A stretch of 64,000 nucleotides of DNA. Source: Pseudomonas fluorescens (GTDB lineage Bacteria; Pseudomonadota; Gammaproteobacteria; Pseudomonadales; Pseudomonadaceae). The stretch covers positions 62,662 through 126,661 of the forward strand of contig NZ_LACC01000012.1 of the NCBI RefSeq assembly GCF_000967965.1, given 5' to 3'. Every line of letters starts with the position of its first letter. Within the stretch, counting starts at the first letter, position 1. Position numbers and translations under genes: made by a program. This document shows, in pieces, positions 55,652 to 64,000 of the stretch. The notes below the pieces were generated by a model, which saw nothing but the letters and a program-made list of their open reading frames with translations, was not told the DNA's origin and made no database searches.

Positions 55652-58600
55652 TTAGCCGATGGTCATCAGGCTGGCATTACCACCCGCCGCAGCGGTGTTG
55701 ACGCTCAACGCACGCTCGATCACCAAACGCTCCAGCGCAATGTTGGTTTCGCCTTGCGACAGACCCTGCACACCGACGATGGCGCCGGCACGCTTGGCAA
55801 CCTGCTGGCACACCGCACGCAACTGGTCGGAATGGCCGTGATGCACAACCGCATCAAACACCACTTCATCCTTGTTCCAGTCGGAAACCAGCTTGATGCG
55901 CGCCTGAATATCCTTCGGCAGACGTGCGAACAAGGCTTTGGTCATGTCAGCTTCAGGCCACACCGCCGAACCACCAACAGCCAATACCGCTGCCAGTTGC
56001 GTCAGCAGATCACCTTCGACTTCCGCCAGGCACAGCACGTGTTCACGCGGCAGGATCGCATAGCTGTTGCGCTCGCCGGTCGGGCCAGCCAGTACGCGGG
56101 TGATACCGCTTTGCGATTGCGCGGCGAATTGCACGCACAGGGTGCTCAGGTCGGCGAGCTTGTGGCTGTCGGCCCAGGCTTTCAGGGCGGTCAGTGGCTT
56201 GCTCATGGCGTCGCGCAGACGAACGTCCGGTGCCGCGGCAGCATCGCCGCGAGCGAAGGATTGTTCGATCGCATCCGCAGGGCGGGTCGACAGCAGGCGG
56301 TACAGGTACAGCGGGCCGCCGGCTTTCGGGCCGGTACCCGACAGGCCTTCGCCGCCGAATGGCTGCACGCCTACTACTGCACCCACGATGTTGCGGTTGA
56401 CGTAGACGTTACCGGCATTGACGTTGTCGATCACCTTGGCGATGGTCTCGTCGATGCGGGTGTGCACGCCCAGGGTCAGGCCGTAGCCGGAAGCGTTGAT
56501 CTGGCCGATCAGTTGATCGATGTCCTTGCGCTTGTAGCGAACCACGTGCAGCACCGGGCCGAAGATCTCCCGTTGCAGTTCGTCGAAGCTTTCCAGTTCG
56601 ATCAGCGTCGGCATCACGAAGGTGCCGCGTTTGACTTCTTCGGCATCGGCGATGGCCACCTGGTACACGCTGCGACCTTTGTCGCGCATGGCCTGGATGT
56701 GCTTCTCGATGCCGGCCTTGGCTTCGGCGTCGATGACCGGGCCGATGTCCACGGACAGACGCTCAGGGTTGCCGAGACGGCTTTCAGCCATCGCGCCCTT
56801 GAGCATTTCGATGACGCGGTCTGCGGAATCTTCCTGCAAGCACAAGACACGCAGGGCCGAGCAACGCTGACCGGCGCTGTCGAAGGCCGAGGAAACCACG
56901 TCGATCACGACTTGTTCGGTCAGTGCCGAAGAGTCGACGATCATCGCGTTCTGGCCACCGGTTTCGGCGATCAGCGGGATCGGACGACCCTGGCTGTCCA
57001 GGCGACCGGCGATGTTGCGTTGCAGCAAGCGCGCGACTTCGGTGGAGCCGGTGAACATCACGCCTTTGACGCGCTCATCACCCACCAGGCCGGCACCGAC
57101 GGTTTCGCCACGACCCGGCAGCAGTTGCAGCACGCCTTCAGGGATGCCGGCTTCGAGCAGCAGGCGCACGGCTTGGGCGGCAACCAGCGGAGTCTGTTCC
57201 GCAGGCTTGGCCAGTACCGGGTTACCGGCGGCCAGCGCAGCAGCCACCTGACCACTGAAGATCGCCAGCGGGAAGTTCCACGGGCTGATGCACACCACTG
57301 GACCCAGCGGACGGTGAGCGTCGTTGGTGAAATCGTTGCGTGCCTGCACCGCGTAATAACGCAGGAAGTCCACGGCTTCACGCACTTCGGCGATGGCGTT
57401 GGCGAAGGTCTTGCCGGCTTCGCGGGCCAGCAGGCCCATCAGCGGCTGGATCTCGGCTTCCATCAGGTCGGCGGCACGTTCCAGGATCGCAGCGCGCTCG
57501 GCGGGCGGGGTGGCCTGCCAGATCGGTGCAGCGTTGAGGGCGCACTGGATCGCGTTGTCGACGTCTTCGACGGTCGCTTCCTGTACATGGCCGACCACGT
57601 CACGCAGATCGGACGGGTTCAAGACCGGTGCCGGCGCTTCGGTGCTGGAGGCGCAACCGAGCATCGGCGCGGCTTTCCAGTGGTTGTGTGCGGTGGCGAG
57701 CAGGGCGCAGGACAGGGATGCCAAACGATGTTCGTTGGCCATGTCGATGCCGCTGGAGTTGGCACGCTCGGAACCGTACAGGTCACGTGGCAGCGGAATG
57801 CGCGGGTGCGGCAGGCCGAAACCACCTTCCACGGTCGCCATCTGCTCGATGCTGGCTACCGGATCGGCCACCAGTTCCTGGATGGAAATCGACTGGTCGG
57901 CGATGCGGTTGACGAACGAGGTGTTCGCGCCGTTTTCCAGCAGGCGACGCACCAGGTAAGCCAGCAGGGTTTCGTGGGTGCCGACCGGAGCGTACACACG
58001 GCACGGACGGTTCAGCTTACCTTCGGAAACTTTGCCTACAACCTGTTCGTACAGCGGTTCACCCATGCCGTGCAGGCACTGGAACTCGTACTGACCCGGG
58101 TAATAGTTCTGACCGGCGATGTGATAAATGGCCGACAGGGTGTGGGCGTTGTGCGTGGCGAACTGCGGGTAGATGACTTCCGGCACCGACAGCAGTTTGC
58201 GCGCGCAAGCGATGTAGGAAACGTCGGTGTACACCTTGCGGGTGTAGACCGGGTAGCCTTCCAGGCCTTCGACCTGGGCGCGCTTGATCTCGCTGTCCCA
58301 GTACGCGCCTTTCACCAGGCGGATCATCAGGCGATGACGGCTGCGGCGAGCCAGGTCGATCACGTAGTCGATCACGTACGGGCAACGCTTCTGGTAAGCC
58401 TGGATGACGAAACCGATGCCGTTCCAGCCAGTCAGTTGCGGCTCGAAGCACAGGCGCTCGAGCAGATCCAGCGACAGCTCCAGGCGGTCGGCTTCTTCGG
58501 CGTCGATGTTCAGGCCGATGTCGTATTGCTTGGCCAGCAGGGTCAGCGACAACAGGCGCGGGTACAGCTCGTCCATCACGCGCTCGTACTGCGCACGGCT

Positions 58601-59602
58601 GTAACGCGGGTGCAGGGCGGACAGCTTGATCGAAATGCCCGGGCCTTCATAAATCCCGCGACCGTGGGAGGCTTTGCCGATCGAGTGGATGGCTTGTTCG
58701 TACGAGGCCAGGTACTTCTGGGCGTCGTGCTCGGTGAGTGCGGCTTCACCCAACATGTCGTAGGAATAGCGGAAACCCTTGGCTTCGAACTTGCTGGCGT
58801 TGGCCAGGGCTTCGGCGATGGTTTCGCCGGTCACGAACTGCTCGCCCATCAGGCGCATGGCCATGTCGACGCCCTTGCGGATCATCGGCTCGCCGCTCTT
58901 GCCGATGATGCGGCTCAGGGACGAAGTCAGGCCAGCTTCGTTGTGGGTCGACACCAGTTTGCCGGTCAGCAGCAAACCCCAGGTGGCGGCGTTGACGAAC
59001 AGCGACGGGCTGTTGCCCAGGTGCGGCTGCCAGTTGCCGGTGCTGATCTTGTCGCGGATCAGGGCGTCGCGGGTGCCTTTGTCCGGGATGCGCAGCAGCG
59101 CTTCGGCCAGACACATCAGCGCTACGCCTTCCTGGGACGACAGGGAGAACTCCTGCAGCAGGCCCTGAACGATGCCGGCACGGCCGCCGGCGCTCTTCTG
59201 GTTGCGCAGTTTTTCAGCAATCGAGGCGGCGAGTTTGTTGGTGGCTTCGGCCATCGGTGCCGGCAGGCGTGCCTGTTCGATCAGCATCGGCACGACTTCC
59301 GGCTCAGGGCGACGGTAAGCGGCGGTGATCGAGGCGCGCAATACCGATTGCGGCAGGATGCTTTCGGCGAATTCGAGGAAGCACTGGTGGGCGTGATCCT
59401 GAGGCGCGTCGACGCTGTCGTCGGAATCCTTGGTCAAACCGCTCAGCTCGGTCAGGGTTGCACCACCCTCGAGTTTTTCCAGGTAATTGAAGATTGCCTG
59501 CTTGATCAGCCAGTGCGGCGTGCGATCAATCGAGGTCGCGGCGGCCTTGAGGCGTTCGCGGGTCGGGTCGTCAAGTTTGACCCCAAGGGTGGTGGTAGCC
59601 AT
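55652..59602 (-). CDS. putA: Trifunctional proline utilisation protein PutA
   Basis: 1316 residues. The N-terminal ribbon-helix-helix (ATTTLGVKLDDPTRERLKAA) binds DNA and represses the put genes. The proline dehydrogenase barrel follows (RLMIRLVKGAYWDSEIK, QYEFQCLHGMGEPLYEQV). The P5C dehydrogenase half has PWNFPLAIFSGQVAAALAAG and the catalytic cysteine in DSAGQRCSALRVL. A C-terminal extension completes the long form. It turns proline into glutamate via P5C with FAD and NAD. GAGG lies 9 bases before ATG 59602. Divergent from putP, with its own operator sites between them. Confidence 0.97.
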   Translation of the reverse strand: MATTTLGVKLDDPTRERLKAAATSIDRTPHWLIKQAIFNYLEKLEGGATLTELSGLTKDSDDSVDAPQDHAHQCFLEFAESILPQSVLRASITAAYRRPEPEVVPMLIEQARLPAPMAEATNKLAASIAEKLRNQKSAGGRAGIVQGLLQEFSLSSQEGVALMCLAEALLRIPDKGTRDALIRDKISTGNWQPHLGNSPSLFVNAATWGLLLTGKLVSTHNEAGLTSSLSRIIGKSGEPMIRKGVDMAMRLMGEQFVTGETIAEALANASKFEAKGFRYSYDMLGEAALTEHDAQKYLASYEQAIHSIGKASHGRGIYEGPGISIKLSALHPRYSRAQYERVMDELYPRLLSLTLLAKQYDIGLNIDAEEADRLELSLDLLERLCFEPQLTGWNGIGFVIQAYQKRCPYVIDYVIDLARRSRHRLMIRLVKGAYWDSEIKRAQVEGLEGYPVYTRKVYTDVSYIACARKLLSVPEVIYPQFATHNAHTLSAIYHIAGQNYYPGQYEFQCLHGMGEPLYEQVVGKVSEGKLNRPCRVYAPVGTHETLLAYLVRRLLENGANTSFVNRIADQSISIQELVADPVASIEQMATVEGGFGLPHPRIPLPRDLYGSERANSSGIDMANEHRLASLSCALLATAHNHWKAAPMLGCASSTEAPAPVLNPSDLRDVVGHVQEATVEDVDNAIQCALNAAPIWQATPPAERAAILERAADLMEAEIQPLMGLLAREAGKTFANAIAEVREAVDFLRYYAVQARNDFTNDAHRPLGPVVCISPWNFPLAIFSGQVAAALAAGNPVLAKPAEQTPLVAAQAVRLLLEAGIPEGVLQLLPGRGETVGAGLVGDERVKGVMFTGSTEVARLLQRNIAGRLDSQGRPIPLIAETGGQNAMIVDSSALTEQVVIDVVSSAFDSAGQRCSALRVLCLQEDSADRVIEMLKGAMAESRLGNPERLSVDIGPVIDAEAKAGIEKHIQAMRDKGRSVYQVAIADAEEVKRGTFVMPTLIELESFDELQREIFGPVLHVVRYKRKDIDQLIGQINASGYGLTLGVHTRIDETIAKVIDNVNAGNVYVNRNIVGAVVGVQPFGGEGLSGTGPKAGGPLYLYRLLSTRPADAIEQSFARGDAAAAPDVRLRDAMSKPLTALKAWADSHKLADLSTLCVQFAAQSQSGITRVLAGPTGERNSYAILPREHVLCLAEVEGDLLTQLAAVLAVGGSAVWPEADMTKALFARLPKDIQARIKLVSDWNKDEVVFDAVVHHGHSDQLRAVCQQVAKRAGAIVGVQGLSQGETNIALERLVIERALSVNTAAAGGNASLMTIG

Positions 59603-59674
59603 GTTTTTATCCTCATGTTTGCCACGACTGCGTGGCATCAGCTGGCGGCAAGATTAGCCGTGCGACTGTTGAGG

Positions 59675-59913
59675 TGCAACCGGGTGCAACCCTTTTTTTG
59701 TCGGAATATTACGCAACTCGTCAGGAAATAAATTCCGGTACGGCAGTGCCGCCTCTGCTTGGTGCTTTTTAGGGTGGTTGGCCCTCTTTCTTGCTCCGAA
59801 AAGGAGCAAAAATCGGGGTTTGATATTTATTTCCGACTGGGTGCAACTTATTCTCGAGAAACTGGTTGCACCTTATTTGCTTTGTTGAATAGCATTCGCG
59901 CCCAAGGTGCAAC
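59675..59913. promoter_or_regulatory. PutA operator cluster (five GTTGCA-type sites)
   Basis: TGCAAC (reverse complement of the E. coli PutA half-site GTTGCA) occurs at 59675-59680, 59685-59690, 59842-59847 and 59908-59913, and GTTGCA at 59865-59870. The first two are exactly 10 bases apart. The third and fourth form the perfect inverted pair GGTGCAAC/GTTGCACC around CTCGAG. The rest of the 460-base region holds promoters and a CCCGGGAAAACCCGGG palindrome (59913-59928). Confidence 0.75.
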
Positions 59914-60037
59914 CCGGGAAAACCCGGGTGCTCCGGCTGATGGCTTTCCTGGGGAAACATCAGTCATAAATGCGCGGGAATCCGGATCGTCTGTCAAACG
60001 TATGCGTTTGCGAGCGGTTCACCAGCCGCCGCTACAT

Positions 60038-60045
60038 AAAAACAA
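60038..60045 (+). promoter_or_regulatory. A-rich catabolite motif (Crc/Hfq-type) before putP
   Basis: AAAAACAA fits the AANAANAA motif recognised by Hfq with Crc in Pseudomonas and lies 18 bases before the putP start codon, where binding would block translation. Assignment is by motif only. Confidence 0.45.
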
Positions 60046-60062
60046 AGCCAGGGCGTAACTTA

Positions 60063-61547
60063 ATGAGCGTAAGCAATCCAACCCTGATCACGTTTGTGAT
60101 CTACATCGCAGCAATGGTGCTGATCGGCTTGATGGCCTATCGCTCCACCAACAACCTTTCCGACTACATTCTGGGCGGCCGTAGCCTGGGCAGCGTCGTG
60201 ACCGCACTGTCCGCCGGTGCCTCCGACATGAGCGGCTGGTTGTTGATGGGTTTGCCCGGCGCGATCTACATGTCCGGTCTTTCCGAAAGCTGGATCGCCA
60301 TCGGCCTGATCATCGGCGCCTACCTGAACTGGCTGTTCGTCGCCGGCCGTCTGCGTGTGCAGACCGAGCACAACGGTGATGCACTGACCCTGCCGGACTA
60401 CTTCGCCAGCCGTTTCGAAGACAAAAGCGGCCTGCTGCGGATCATCTCTGCGGTCGTGATCCTGGTGTTCTTCACCATCTACTGCGCTTCCGGCATCGTG
60501 GCCGGCGCCCGTCTGTTCGAAAGCACCTTCGGCATGTCCTACGAGACGGCGCTGTGGGCCGGTGCTGCGGCGACGATTGCCTACACCTTTATCGGTGGAT
60601 TCCTGGCGGTGAGCTGGACCGATACCGTACAAGCCACCCTGATGATCTTCGCGTTGATCCTGACGCCGGTTATCGTGCTGCTGGCCACTGGCGGCGTCGA
60701 CACCACTTTCCTGGCCATCGAAGCGCAAGATCCAAGCAACTTCGACATGCTCAAGGGCACCACTTTCATCGGCATCATCTCGCTGATGGGCTGGGGTCTG
60801 GGCTACTTCGGCCAGCCGCATATCCTGGCGCGTTTCATGGCTGCCGATTCGGTTAAATCGATCGCCAAGGCCCGTCGCATCTCCATGACCTGGATGATCC
60901 TGTGCCTGGGCGGCACCGTGGCCGTCGGCTTCTTCGGTATCGCCTACTTCTCGGCGCACCCGGACGTGGCTGGCGCGGTCTCCGAGAACCACGAGCGCGT
61001 GTTCATCGAACTGGCCAAGATCCTCTTCAACCCATGGATCGCGGGTATCCTGCTGTCGGCCATCCTGGCTGCGGTGATGAGCACCCTGAGCTGCCAGTTG
61101 CTGGTGTGCTCGAGCGCCCTGACCGAAGACTTCTACAAGACCTTCCTGCGTAAATCCGCCTCCCAGGTTGAACTGGTGTGGGTCGGCCGTGCCATGGTGC
61201 TGTTGGTTGCCCTGATTGCAATCGCGCTGGCGGCCAACCCGGAAAACCGTGTACTGGGCCTGGTGAGCTACGCCTGGGCCGGTTTCGGTGCCGCATTCGG
61301 TCCGGTCGTGCTGATCTCCGTGATCTGGAAAGACATGACCCGCAACGGCGCACTGGCCGGTATCCTGGTCGGCGCGATCACCGTGATCGTCTGGAAACAC
61401 TTCGAACTGCTGGGCCTGTACGAAATCATCCCTGGTTTCATCTTCGCCAGCCTGGCGATCTACTTCGTCAGCAAAATGGGTACGCCGACTGCTGGCATGT
61501 TCCAGCGTTTTGCTGCTGCAGAGAATGATTACCGCCTGAACAAGTGA
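60063..61547 (+). CDS. putP: Sodium/proline symporter
   Basis: 494 residues, SSS family with thirteen helices. ATG 60063 gives MSVSNPTLITFVIYIAAMVL. ILGGRSLGSVVTALSAGASD MSGW-type motif in helix 2 (Asp and Ser for Na+), FIGGFLAVSWTDTVQATLM and GWGLGYFGQPHILARFMAA are the family signatures. An in-frame extension upstream runs through the operator region and is rejected. It imports proline for PutA. Confidence 0.96.
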   Translation: MSVSNPTLITFVIYIAAMVLIGLMAYRSTNNLSDYILGGRSLGSVVTALSAGASDMSGWLLMGLPGAIYMSGLSESWIAIGLIIGAYLNWLFVAGRLRVQTEHNGDALTLPDYFASRFEDKSGLLRIISAVVILVFFTIYCASGIVAGARLFESTFGMSYETALWAGAAATIAYTFIGGFLAVSWTDTVQATLMIFALILTPVIVLLATGGVDTTFLAIEAQDPSNFDMLKGTTFIGIISLMGWGLGYFGQPHILARFMAADSVKSIAKARRISMTWMILCLGGTVAVGFFGIAYFSAHPDVAGAVSENHERVFIELAKILFNPWIAGILLSAILAAVMSTLSCQLLVCSSALTEDFYKTFLRKSASQVELVWVGRAMVLLVALIAIALAANPENRVLGLVSYAWAGFGAAFGPVVLISVIWKDMTRNGALAGILVGAITVIVWKHFELLGLYEIIPGFIFASLAIYFVSKMGTPTAGMFQRFAAAENDYRLNK

Positions 61548-61592
61548 TGAGTGATGAGTGATGGGTTGAACTCTTCCCATCCCTGATAAAAG

Positions 61593-61630
61593 AACGGCTC
61601 GCAGCTCTATGCTGCGGGCCGTTTTTTTTT
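61593..61630 (+). terminator. Intrinsic terminator after putP
   Basis: AACGGCTCGCAG pairs with CTGCGGGCCGTT (one T-G mismatch/wobble) around CTCTATG, followed by nine T. It ends the putP transcript about 45 bases after the stop. The remaining 61631-61844 is an intergenic promoter area for the PAAR gene with nothing else recognised. Confidence 0.88.
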
Positions 61631-61844
61631 GAGGTCAATCTAGAGCGCGCTTTGGTTCCTGCCTCCGTTTGCGTCACCCTTTTCTTTGGAGCTTGTAGGA
61701 AATTTCCTGTTTTGCCCGGCTGCCTTGAATTACCTCTCTGGTCACGTACTTTGCGTTAGCCCACTCATTCCGAGTCGGTGTTACCCATCGTTATCAAGGG
61801 CGCGCTTCCCATGACTGGGGCGCCAGTAGAAAGGGAGATCAGCA

Positions 61845-63260
61845 ATGGCAGAGGGATTTTTCATTCGCAAGGATGACAAGACGACCTGCGGTGGCAAGGT
61901 TCTGGAGGCTGATACAAACATCATGATGTTTGGTATCGCTCATGCTCGTGCGGGGGATCGGGTTTCCTGTGGCAAGGACGACAAAACCTATGTCATCGAG
62001 GGCGGTGTTTCATACATCGTGAGTCACGGAAAGCTGGTGGCGGGCTCGCTGGACAGCTACAGCAGCTGCCCCTGCAAAGCCGGGCTGATCCCATCGTTTT
62101 TCACAAATAGCTACATGTCCAGCCGCAATGCTGCGCCGCATGCCACCCGTGCAGCGACTCAACAGACGACCCCCACCGCCTCCAGCAACCCGGTAGCCTC
62201 ACGACCTTCCAGCTTTGCGCCGGCGCCAAGCGTTCCCAATCCAGTGCGATCAAGCAGTACAGCGGCCGAGGAACCGGGCTTCTACATCGTGCCCAAAAGC
62301 ACCACCCGCGAACAACTCGAGGCCTCGCTGTTCACCCTGCGCGACCCGGCGGTGATGGGCAAATTCAAGTTGCTCAATCCCAACCTGCGGGACGTCAAAG
62401 CTGGCTCGATGATCGTGCTGAGCGATCCCAATAACTACCAGTGCACCCGTGAAGAAGCGCTGCTTATGGATGTGGCAGCCAGGACCAATCAGGTGCTTGA
62501 AACGCTTACTCCGGAGGAGGCGGATTTTATGGTGGAACACCGGGATGCCCTTCAGACGATCTTGGGCTTCGGTTCGGGCGCCATAGGTGTCGGCGCGAGC
62601 ATTTTCAAGAATAATCTGGATAACGTCGGCGATACCTTGCGTGAAATGGAAACGCTGCATCAGCGTTCATTCCTGCGCGATGGACATCTGAACTCACCGA
62701 CATTTCTGGCCGAGCGCCAAAAGCTGCTGGCACAACTCGATAGTCACCTGACAAGCCTGACGCGCAAAGGCATCGGTTTCCCACACCACCCCAATTTGAA
62801 CCGTGCAATGTTCCTATCTCCTCCCAGTCTGGTTCACCGCTGGACGGAAGCCGGCGGCGTGGGGCAGATGCCGGGGTATGCGACTCATCTTGATGGCGTG
62901 GCCAAGGCTTCAAAGTACCTCAAGTTCGGCGGCTGGGTCGGCACTGCGGTCGGTGGCGGGGCTTCGGCTATGAAGGTTCAGGATGTGTGTACGGCGGGCA
63001 GTACTGAAGTTTGCGAGCGAATCAGATTTACTGAGGCGGGTGCCTTTGCCGGGGGAATAGGAGGTGGTGTAGCTACTGGCACGATTTTATCGGCCCCCGT
63101 TGTCGGTGCAATATGTGCTGGTTTGAGCATACCTACAGCCGGTATAGGGACATTGGCATGCGGTATCGTAGTGGTTGGTGCTGGTTCTTTTGTCGGCGGC
63201 CTATATGGCGGAAAGGGTGGGGAGATAATCGGAGAACTTATATATGAGAATGTGAGATGA
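61845..63260 (+). CDS. PAAR-domain type VI secretion effector
   Basis: 471 residues. The first ~95 form a PAAR tip domain (MAEGFFIRKDDKTTCGGKVL, then MMFGIAHARAGDRVSCG) that caps VgrG. A Ser/Pro/Thr-rich linker follows (residues ~97-145). Next comes a LysM-like stretch (FYIVPKSTTREQLEASLF to AGSMIVLSDPNN, ~145-190), helical segments, and a C-terminal ~90 residues rich in GxxxG glycine zippers (FAGGIGGGVATGTILSAPVV, AGSFVGGLYGGKGGEIIG). This suggests a membrane-inserting, possibly pore-forming toxin. No enzyme motif was recognised. GC content falls sharply in the last 250 bases. The stop overlaps the next gene by ATGA. No vgrG is in view. Confidence 0.85.
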   Translation: MAEGFFIRKDDKTTCGGKVLEADTNIMMFGIAHARAGDRVSCGKDDKTYVIEGGVSYIVSHGKLVAGSLDSYSSCPCKAGLIPSFFTNSYMSSRNAAPHATRAATQQTTPTASSNPVASRPSSFAPAPSVPNPVRSSSTAAEEPGFYIVPKSTTREQLEASLFTLRDPAVMGKFKLLNPNLRDVKAGSMIVLSDPNNYQCTREEALLMDVAARTNQVLETLTPEEADFMVEHRDALQTILGFGSGAIGVGASIFKNNLDNVGDTLREMETLHQRSFLRDGHLNSPTFLAERQKLLAQLDSHLTSLTRKGIGFPHHPNLNRAMFLSPPSLVHRWTEAGGVGQMPGYATHLDGVAKASKYLKFGGWVGTAVGGGASAMKVQDVCTAGSTEVCERIRFTEAGAFAGGIGGGVATGTILSAPVVGAICAGLSIPTAGIGTLACGIVVVGAGSFVGGLYGGKGGEIIGELIYENVR

Positions 63261-63640
63261 CAACATCAGAATTAATTGTAGGTGGTTTGTGTGGGGGAGT
63301 GTTACTTGGGATCTATATTTGGATCGGGTTTGCGCTATACCTTGGCTATACAAGGGGTGAAGAATTGTCGAAATATTTCAAGAATAGCTCGTCACTGATT
63401 ACTGCAAAGACGCACAAGCATACAGGCCCTTTTGGGAAGCTTCAGTTAGTGGGCGGCATAGCCAGTGTAGTTACGTTTCCTCGATTTTTTGTGAGATGTG
63501 GGTTGGCCAGCGCTGAGGATATAGAAAAATTTCCACTTATATTTAGGCGAAAACTAATTTTTTTGCAATGGAGTGTAATAGGCTTGCTCGCCAGTTTGGT
63601 GTTTCTAGTTACATTGTGGGAGTCAGGAGTTCTTAAGTAA
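63257..63640 (+). CDS. Small membrane protein, probable T6SS immunity protein
   Basis: 127 residues with two hydrophobic helices (LIVGGLCGGVLLGIYIWIGF near the N-terminus and LQWSVIGLLASLVFLVTLW near the C-terminus) and a polar middle. Its start overlaps the effector stop by 4 bases, and it is strikingly AT-rich against the rest of the window. Position, size and membrane topology fit an inner-membrane immunity protein against a membrane-active effector. No family was recognised. Confidence 0.7.
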   Translation: MTTSELIVGGLCGGVLLGIYIWIGFALYLGYTRGEELSKYFKNSSSLITAKTHKHTGPFGKLQLVGGIASVVTFPRFFVRCGLASAEDIEKFPLIFRRKLIFLQWSVIGLLASLVFLVTLWESGVLK

Positions 63641-63806
63641 TATAAGCGTGGGTCAGTAGCTGGCTCGCGTAAGGCAAGACAGAATGCCAACTGCAGCCAT
63701 TATTTTTGGCGAGTAAATTTGTTGTGGCAGGGCACTTCTTTGGCTGCTGGGGTTGCCTCGGTGAGGCGGGTTAAAAAACTGGCAAATTAAACTACGAGAC
63801 GCTGAC

Positions 63807-64000
63807 ATGAGCGTGAGTGTCGCGCAAAAATTATTTTTGTGTATCAGCCTTACTGGTTTCGGCGGGCTTCTAATTTTCCTTTGCGTATCGTTGCATTTGG
63901 CTTACGCCAAAATGGATGTAATGCTGGATCATTTGAAAAACTGCCCGGCTATTATGGTCCGGGCTCCTTTCAAGAACGGCGGAGCTTGGGGAAGGCTATT
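63807..64000 (+). CDS. Small membrane protein, partial at window end
   Basis: Sixty-four codons from ATG 63807, then cut by the end of the window. The N-terminus has one long hydrophobic helix (LFLCISLTGFGGLLIFLCVS) followed by LAYAKMDVMLDHLKNCP. It stands 166 bases after the first immunity candidate on the same strand and is likely another gene of the effector/immunity island. The full length and family are unknown. Confidence 0.55.
   Translation, partial: MSVSVAQKLFLCISLTGFGGLLIFLCVSLHLAYAKMDVMLDHLKNCPAIMVRAPFKNGGAWGRL

Noticed and set aside
55610..59731. 1373-codon open frame antisense to putA
   Set aside because: A shadow of the strongly biased putA codons; the product has no domain signatures, while putA has all of its own.
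59759..60058. 99-codon open frame in the putA-putP intergenic region
   Set aside because: It covers operator sites and palindromes, has no ribosome site and its product resembles nothing.

Overview
The window is about 60% GC chromosomal DNA. Gene content, REP-type intergenic palindromes and protein signatures point to a Pseudomonas of the P. fluorescens group. Everything below was read from the sequence by eye; family names rest on remembered signatures, not on a database search.

Layout. (1) 1-3.6 kb: core metabolism, with the 3' end of gltB, then gltD and hemE. (2) 3.8-15.3 kb: a secreted GbpA-type chitin-active LPMO, a small cytochrome b561, and a complete tightly overlapping type II secretion operon gspC-D-E-F-G-H-I-J-K-L-M. 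(3) 15.4-17.3 kb, minus strand: a two-gene Septu-type anti-phage module (ptuA ATPase, ptuB HNH nuclease), separated from gspM by a bidirectional terminator. (4) 17.4-19.7 kb: divergent MFS transporter and LysR regulator. (5) 19.7-22.3 kb: an AT-rich accessory patch. It holds a colicin-M-like bacteriocin gene broken by one in-frame TAA and one frameshift, an apparently intact four-helix membrane immunity gene, a decayed 3' remnant of a ketosynthase, and a DUF6124-type small gene preceded by an elaborate multi-hairpin RNA. (6) 22.3-40.4 kb, minus strand: a 20-gene aryl-polyene (APE) cluster with ketosynthases and chain-length partner, ketoreductase, two hotdog dehydratases (one fused to the AMP-ligase), two ACPs, ammonia lyase, thioesterase, acyltransferases, glycosyltransferase, LolA-like and MMPL export proteins, methyltransferase, a flavin enzyme with halogenase motifs, and a CPA2-like membrane protein. 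Most neighbours overlap by 4-25 nt. (7) 40.8-55.4 kb: housekeeping and stress genes (orphan ParA, trxC, selO, mscK, nhaP2), two chemoreceptors flanking a TIGR02449-zapA pair, and an acyl-CoA dehydrogenase. (8) 55.7-61.5 kb: divergent putA and putP, with five GTTGCA-type PutA operator sites between them and a Crc/Hfq-type A-rich motif before putP. (9) 61.8-64 kb: a PAAR-type VI secretion effector, an overlapping small membrane (immunity) gene, and a second partial membrane gene cut by the window end.

How the parts work together. The LPMO carries an export signal, and the adjacent T2SS is the plausible route across the outer membrane. The APE genes form one assembly, modification and export line for an outer-membrane aryl-polyene lipid. 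The accessory patches (Septu, bacteriocin/immunity, PAAR effector/immunity) are conflict systems inserted between conserved blocks. No tRNA, rRNA, CRISPR array, transposase or integrase was seen.
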